42,190 nucleotides of DNA from Gemmatimonadales bacterium (lineage in GTDB: Bacteria; Gemmatimonadota; Gemmatimonadetes; Gemmatimonadales; GWC2-71-9): contig JAUYMC010000029.1 of assembly GCA_030699545.1 (NCBI GenBank), forward strand, positions 1-42,190. Reading direction: 5' to 3'. Shown one piece after another: positions 38,737 through 42,190 of the stretch. A program made the translations under genes and the position numbers. Under the pieces are notes generated by a model that saw nothing but the letters and a program-made list of their open reading frames with translations, was not told where the DNA came from and ran no database searches. Numbering within the stretch: position 1 is the stretch's first letter; every line of letters starts with the position of its first letter.

Positions 38737-40824
38737 GTGAAGCCGAAGAAGGGCCGCCGCCCGGCGGCCCCCCGCCCCGCTGTGCGCGCCGCTCCGGAAC
38801 CTGCACCCGAGCTGGCACCGCACCCGGGGCACAAGTACCAAATGCGGATCTCGCGCCTGACGATCGACAAGTTGGGTGTGAAGCTCTACGACAAGGTCGC
38901 CGCGGTGCTCGCCGAGCTCGTGGCGAATTGCTACGACGCCGACGCAACCACGGTCCGAATCACCCTGCCGTTCGACACCTACCTCGCGATCCAGCGCGAG
39001 GGCGTCTGGATAGACCAGGGGCACGAGATCGTGATTGAGGACAACGGGCACGGGATGATGGCCGACGAGGTCAACCGGCACTACCTGCACGTCGGGATCA
39101 ACCGCCGGACGACTCGCGGCCAGCAGACGCCGCACGGCCGGCAGGTCATGGGGCGAAAGGGTATCGGCAAGCTCGCCCCGTTCGGCATCTGCCACGAGAT
39201 CGAGGTCGTGACGGCCGGCGGCGCCCGGGGGCCCCAGGGATTCAGGGTCTCGAACTTGATCCTGCGTTACGAGGACATGCTCACCGAGGACGAGGAGCCG
39301 TACAACCCCATCGTGGGCCCGCTCGACGACACGTTCCTCCCGGAGACAGGGACGCGGATCACCCTGCGGCGCTTCGACCGTCGACGGGTCCCAGACGGCC
39401 CGGCGCTCAACCGGCAGCTCGCGGCGCGGTTCGGGCTCGTCCGCCCAGACTGGCGCGTCCAAGTCGTCGACTCGGTCGCTGCGGGCGACACGTTCGTCAT
39501 CGGCGACCTCCCGATCCAGAAGCTCGAGGGAACGGAGATCCGGCTCGAAGATCGCCCCGTACCCATGCCCAACGGGGGGCCCGTGCTGCCGGTCCGAGGT
39601 TGGGTCGCGTACGCCAGCGTCCCGTACAAGGACGAGGCCATGGCAGGCATCCGCATTTTCGCCCGCGGCAAGCTCGTCGCGCAGACCCGCGACTTCGACA
39701 TTCAGTCGGGCTTCACGGGCGAGTATAAAATGCGCAGCTATCTCGTCGGCGAAGTGCACGCGGACTGGCTCGACGAGGGCGACGAGGACCTCGTCCGGTC
39801 GGATCGTCAGGACATCCTCTGGAACTCGGAGAAGGGAGAGGCGCTGCGCGACTGGGGGCAGGCCCTCATCCGTGCCCTTGCCGGGCAGGCCGAAACGTCG
39901 CTCCGCGGCAGGGTCTGGGACGACTTTCTCGAGACGTCACAACTCGAGCGGCGCGTCCAAGAGGCCGCCCCCGACGACCCCGCCTTTCGCGACAGCGTCG
40001 TGCGGGCGGCGAAGCTGCTTGTCGGCCGGAACGACCGCGAGGCGGTCAAGGACGCCGACTACGCGCAGCGCGTGGTCGACTTCGCCTTTGCGGTCGGCCC
40101 GCAGCGCACGCTTCTCTCCGCCCTTCACCAAGCGGCCGACGAGGCCGGGACAACCCTCGACATCGTCCTCGACCTCTTTCACCAAGCTGGCGTCGCGGAG
40201 ACGTACTCGTTGGGCGTTGTCGCCCAGGAGCGCGTCGACGCCGTTGGGCACTTGGAGACGATGATCAGGACCAACGAGACGCAGGAGGCCAAGCTGCAGG
40301 TACTGGTCGAGGGCGCCCCTTGGATCCTACACCCGGAGTGGACGCCGCTCAGCCGTAACGAGTCGCTCAACACCTTCCGCCGGGCGTTCGAGGCGTGGTA
40401 CCGCCAGAGGTACGGCCGGGACATTGTAACATCGGCGATCGAGCATCCAGCGCGCCGGCCCGACTTCGTCTTTGTGCAGGACGAAGGCTTCCTCGAAATC
40501 GTGGAGATCAAGCATCCCGGTCACGCGCTGACGGACGACGAGATGGACCGAGCGTACGGGTACCTCCAGGCTCTCCAACAGTTCTTGGCTGAGAGCCCGG
40601 ACGTGGCCCGCGGTGTAGGCCGCCCGCGCCTCGTGATCATCTGCGATGCGACCACTTTCACGCGCCCGTCGTCGACGGGAGCCTCGCGTGACGCGGACGT
40701 TTCGCTCAGGGCGTGGGCAGGTGTGTTGCACGCGACGATGCACGCGCACGAGGACTTCCTCGCGGCAGTCCGCGGGCGTCGAATCACGCCTCCGCCGCTC
40801 GGCGGGCTAGGCGAAGATGCGTGA
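38737..40824 (+). CDS. GHKL ATPase (MutL/MORC-like) with C-terminal PD-(D/E)XK-type (DUF4263-like) nuclease region
   Basis: LAELVANCYDADATTVRI (N box), VIEDNGHGM (G1), GRKGIGKLAPFGI (G2), TGTRITLRRF; C-term LVEGAPWILHPEWTPL...RRPDFVFVQDEGFLEIVEIKHPGHAL (D...ExK); GTG start with GGAGG upstream. Confidence 0.8.
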   Translation: MKPKKGRRPAAPRPAVRAAPEPAPELAPHPGHKYQMRISRLTIDKLGVKLYDKVAAVLAELVANCYDADATTVRITLPFDTYLAIQREGVWIDQGHEIVIEDNGHGMMADEVNRHYLHVGINRRTTRGQQTPHGRQVMGRKGIGKLAPFGICHEIEVVTAGGARGPQGFRVSNLILRYEDMLTEDEEPYNPIVGPLDDTFLPETGTRITLRRFDRRRVPDGPALNRQLAARFGLVRPDWRVQVVDSVAAGDTFVIGDLPIQKLEGTEIRLEDRPVPMPNGGPVLPVRGWVAYASVPYKDEAMAGIRIFARGKLVAQTRDFDIQSGFTGEYKMRSYLVGEVHADWLDEGDEDLVRSDRQDILWNSEKGEALRDWGQALIRALAGQAETSLRGRVWDDFLETSQLERRVQEAAPDDPAFRDSVVRAAKLLVGRNDREAVKDADYAQRVVDFAFAVGPQRTLLSALHQAADEAGTTLDIVLDLFHQAGVAETYSLGVVAQERVDAVGHLETMIRTNETQEAKLQVLVEGAPWILHPEWTPLSRNESLNTFRRAFEAWYRQRYGRDIVTSAIEHPARRPDFVFVQDEGFLEIVEIKHPGHALTDDEMDRAYGYLQALQQFLAESPDVARGVGRPRLVIICDATTFTRPSSTGASRDADVSLRAWAGVLHATMHAHEDFLAAVRGRRITPPPLGGLGEDA

Positions 40825-41296
40825 TCAGCTCACGCGCGAGCAGCGGTACCGCGCAATGGTGGCGAACCGTGGCCGCACGGGGCCGGAGCTGGCACTCGCG
40901 CACGCCCTGTGGCGTCGCGGGCTGCGCTACCTGACGGCAGACGGCTACCGGCGCCTTGGCGGCCCCCGACTGTCCGGACACCCCGACATGGTGTTCGCGG
41001 GCCGGCACGTCGTCGTGTTCGTCGACGGCTGCTTTTGGCACGGCTGCCCGCGGTGCAAGGGGATCCCGACCCAGAGCGGGGCGTTCTGGCGTCGCAAGAT
41101 CGAGACGAACGTCGCGCGTGACCGACGAGTCACGGCAGAGCTACGACGGGCGGGTTGGGCCGTGATTCGCGTCCCCGAGCACGCTCTGCGCGACGAAGCC
41201 CGGCTAGCCCGGACGGCCGCGCGCGTCGCCCGTCGCGTCCGCGCGCGCCGGTCGCGTGCGCCGCGCACTTCCTCGAGGCTGATCCCTTGGCGATGA
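40817..41296 (+). CDS. vsr: Very short patch repair (Vsr)-like endonuclease
   Basis: MVANRGRTGPELALAHALWRRGLRYL...LSGHPDMVFAGRHVVVFVDGCFWHGCPRCKGIPTQSGAFWRRKIETNVARDRRVTAELRRAGWAVIRVPEHAL. Confidence 0.92.
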   Translation: MRDQLTREQRYRAMVANRGRTGPELALAHALWRRGLRYLTADGYRRLGGPRLSGHPDMVFAGRHVVVFVDGCFWHGCPRCKGIPTQSGAFWRRKIETNVARDRRVTAELRRAGWAVIRVPEHALRDEARLARTAARVARRVRARRSRAPRTSSRLIPWR

Positions 41297-42190
41297 GCCG
41301 ACTGACTCCGAAGGGGTTTCTGCGGCTGCCGAGGACGCCTCGGCCGCGACGCCGGACGGCGGTCTCGCTATTCTCCGGGGCGGGCCTGAGCGACCTCGGC
41401 TACGAACTCGCCGGCTTCAAGTTCCACGTGCAGGTCGAATGGGACGCGCGGCGCGCGGCGATCGGGCAGAGGAACTTCCCGGACTCGACGTGGCTCGTCG
41501 CCGATGTCGGCGCGGCCGCTCGCCGGATCGCGGCGGCGTACCGTCGCAGCACCAAGCGACCGCTCGACCTTCTGACGGCGACGCCCCCGTGCCAGGGCCT
41601 GAGCAGCTCGAATCCGAGCCGCGGGAAGCGCCGCACGAGGGACGGCGCCGAGGCCCACGCCGAGAAGAACCGGCTGATCCTCGCCGTGCCGCCGATCGCC
41701 AGGGCGCTGAAGCCGAGGCTGATCGTCGTCGAGAACGTCAGGCAGATCCTCACGCTGCCGACATCGCACCACGCCGAGGAGCTCGTCGTCGACCTTTTCC
41801 GCCGCGAGCTCCCAGGTTACGAAGTGTTCGAGGGCGTCGTCAACGTGGCGGACTACGGCGTCCCGCAGGATCGCCGCCGCGCGGTCGTCGTCGCGATCCG
41901 AAAGGACCAGCCCATTCTCCGTCGCTTGCAGGCGCTCGGGCTCGCGCCGTGGCCGTCTCCGACGCACGGGGAAGGCCGCGCGCCCTGGGTTTCCGTACGG
42001 ACTTGGCTCGAGGGCGTCGGCTACCAGCGGCTCGAGGCGAGCTCCGAGCGGGCGGCTCGCGGCCGGCACGCGCTGCACCGGGTACCCGCGTACGACGCCG
42101 ACCGCTTCGCGCTCGTCGCCGACATTCCGCCGTACACCGGCCTCAGCGCGTACCACAACGATCGCTGCCGACGTTGCGGCCACGAGCCCG
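41293..42190 (+). CDS. DNA (cytosine-5) methyltransferase, truncated by window edge
   Basis: ATGA overlap with vsr; AVSLFSGAGLSDLGYELAGFKF (I), LLTATPPCQGLSSSNPSRGKR (IV, PCQ), IVVENV (VI), VADYGVPQDRRRAVVVAIR (VIII); ends ...CRRCGHEP still open. Confidence 0.92.
   Translation, partial: MSRLTPKGFLRLPRTPRPRRRTAVSLFSGAGLSDLGYELAGFKFHVQVEWDARRAAIGQRNFPDSTWLVADVGAAARRIAAAYRRSTKRPLDLLTATPPCQGLSSSNPSRGKRRTRDGAEAHAEKNRLILAVPPIARALKPRLIVVENVRQILTLPTSHHAEELVVDLFRRELPGYEVFEGVVNVADYGVPQDRRRAVVVAIRKDQPILRRLQALGLAPWPSPTHGEGRAPWVSVRTWLEGVGYQRLEASSERAARGRHALHRVPAYDADRFALVADIPPYTGLSAYHNDRCRRCGHEP

Noticed and set aside
38089-39759. 556-aa minus-strand ORF antisense to the GHKL ATPase
   Set aside because: No recognisable motifs; the plus strand has clear GHKL motifs
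24170-42190. Chromosomal integron cassette array
   Set aside because: A few GTTRRRY/RYYYAAC core matches (32180, 35408, 37748) but I could not pair them into full attC sites, and no intI was seen

Overview
High-GC bacterial chromosome segment. I infer a Gemmatimonadota-like host from the style of the secreted proteins, but nothing here proves it. Positions ~1-24 kb are backbone metabolism. They include a truncated leucyl aminopeptidase and icd, a MEDS-domain protein, tRNA-Leu(CAA), a red-type form I RuBisCO cluster (cbbL-cbbS-cbbX-phosphoribulokinase), an ECF sigma/anti-sigma pair, and a TetR-headed, end-overlapping CoA-catabolic operon with a BoxB-like diiron epoxidase. These are followed by paired amidohydrolases, an rng-rplU-rpmA block and an acyl-CoA dehydrogenase. 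At ~23.9-24.3 kb the backbone ends in a 5'-truncated recQ remnant and a cluster of repeated motifs. From there to the right edge the window looks like a defense/accessory island. It carries a TIR gene coupled to a small zinc-ribbon-like gene, an MmeI-like nuclease-methyltransferase, a possible pPIWI-associated nuclease-type protein, DUF6941-HicA-HicB, an AlbA_2 (Schlafen-type) protein and several orphans. It ends in a tightly packed module: AbiV-like ORF, small acidic protein, small basic protein, GHKL (MutL/MORC-like) ATPase with a C-terminal PD-(D/E)XK-like region, Vsr-like endonuclease, and C5 cytosine methyltransferase running off the window. That last module is the best candidate for an under-described system. 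All identifications come from reading motifs in the translations; no database search was run.
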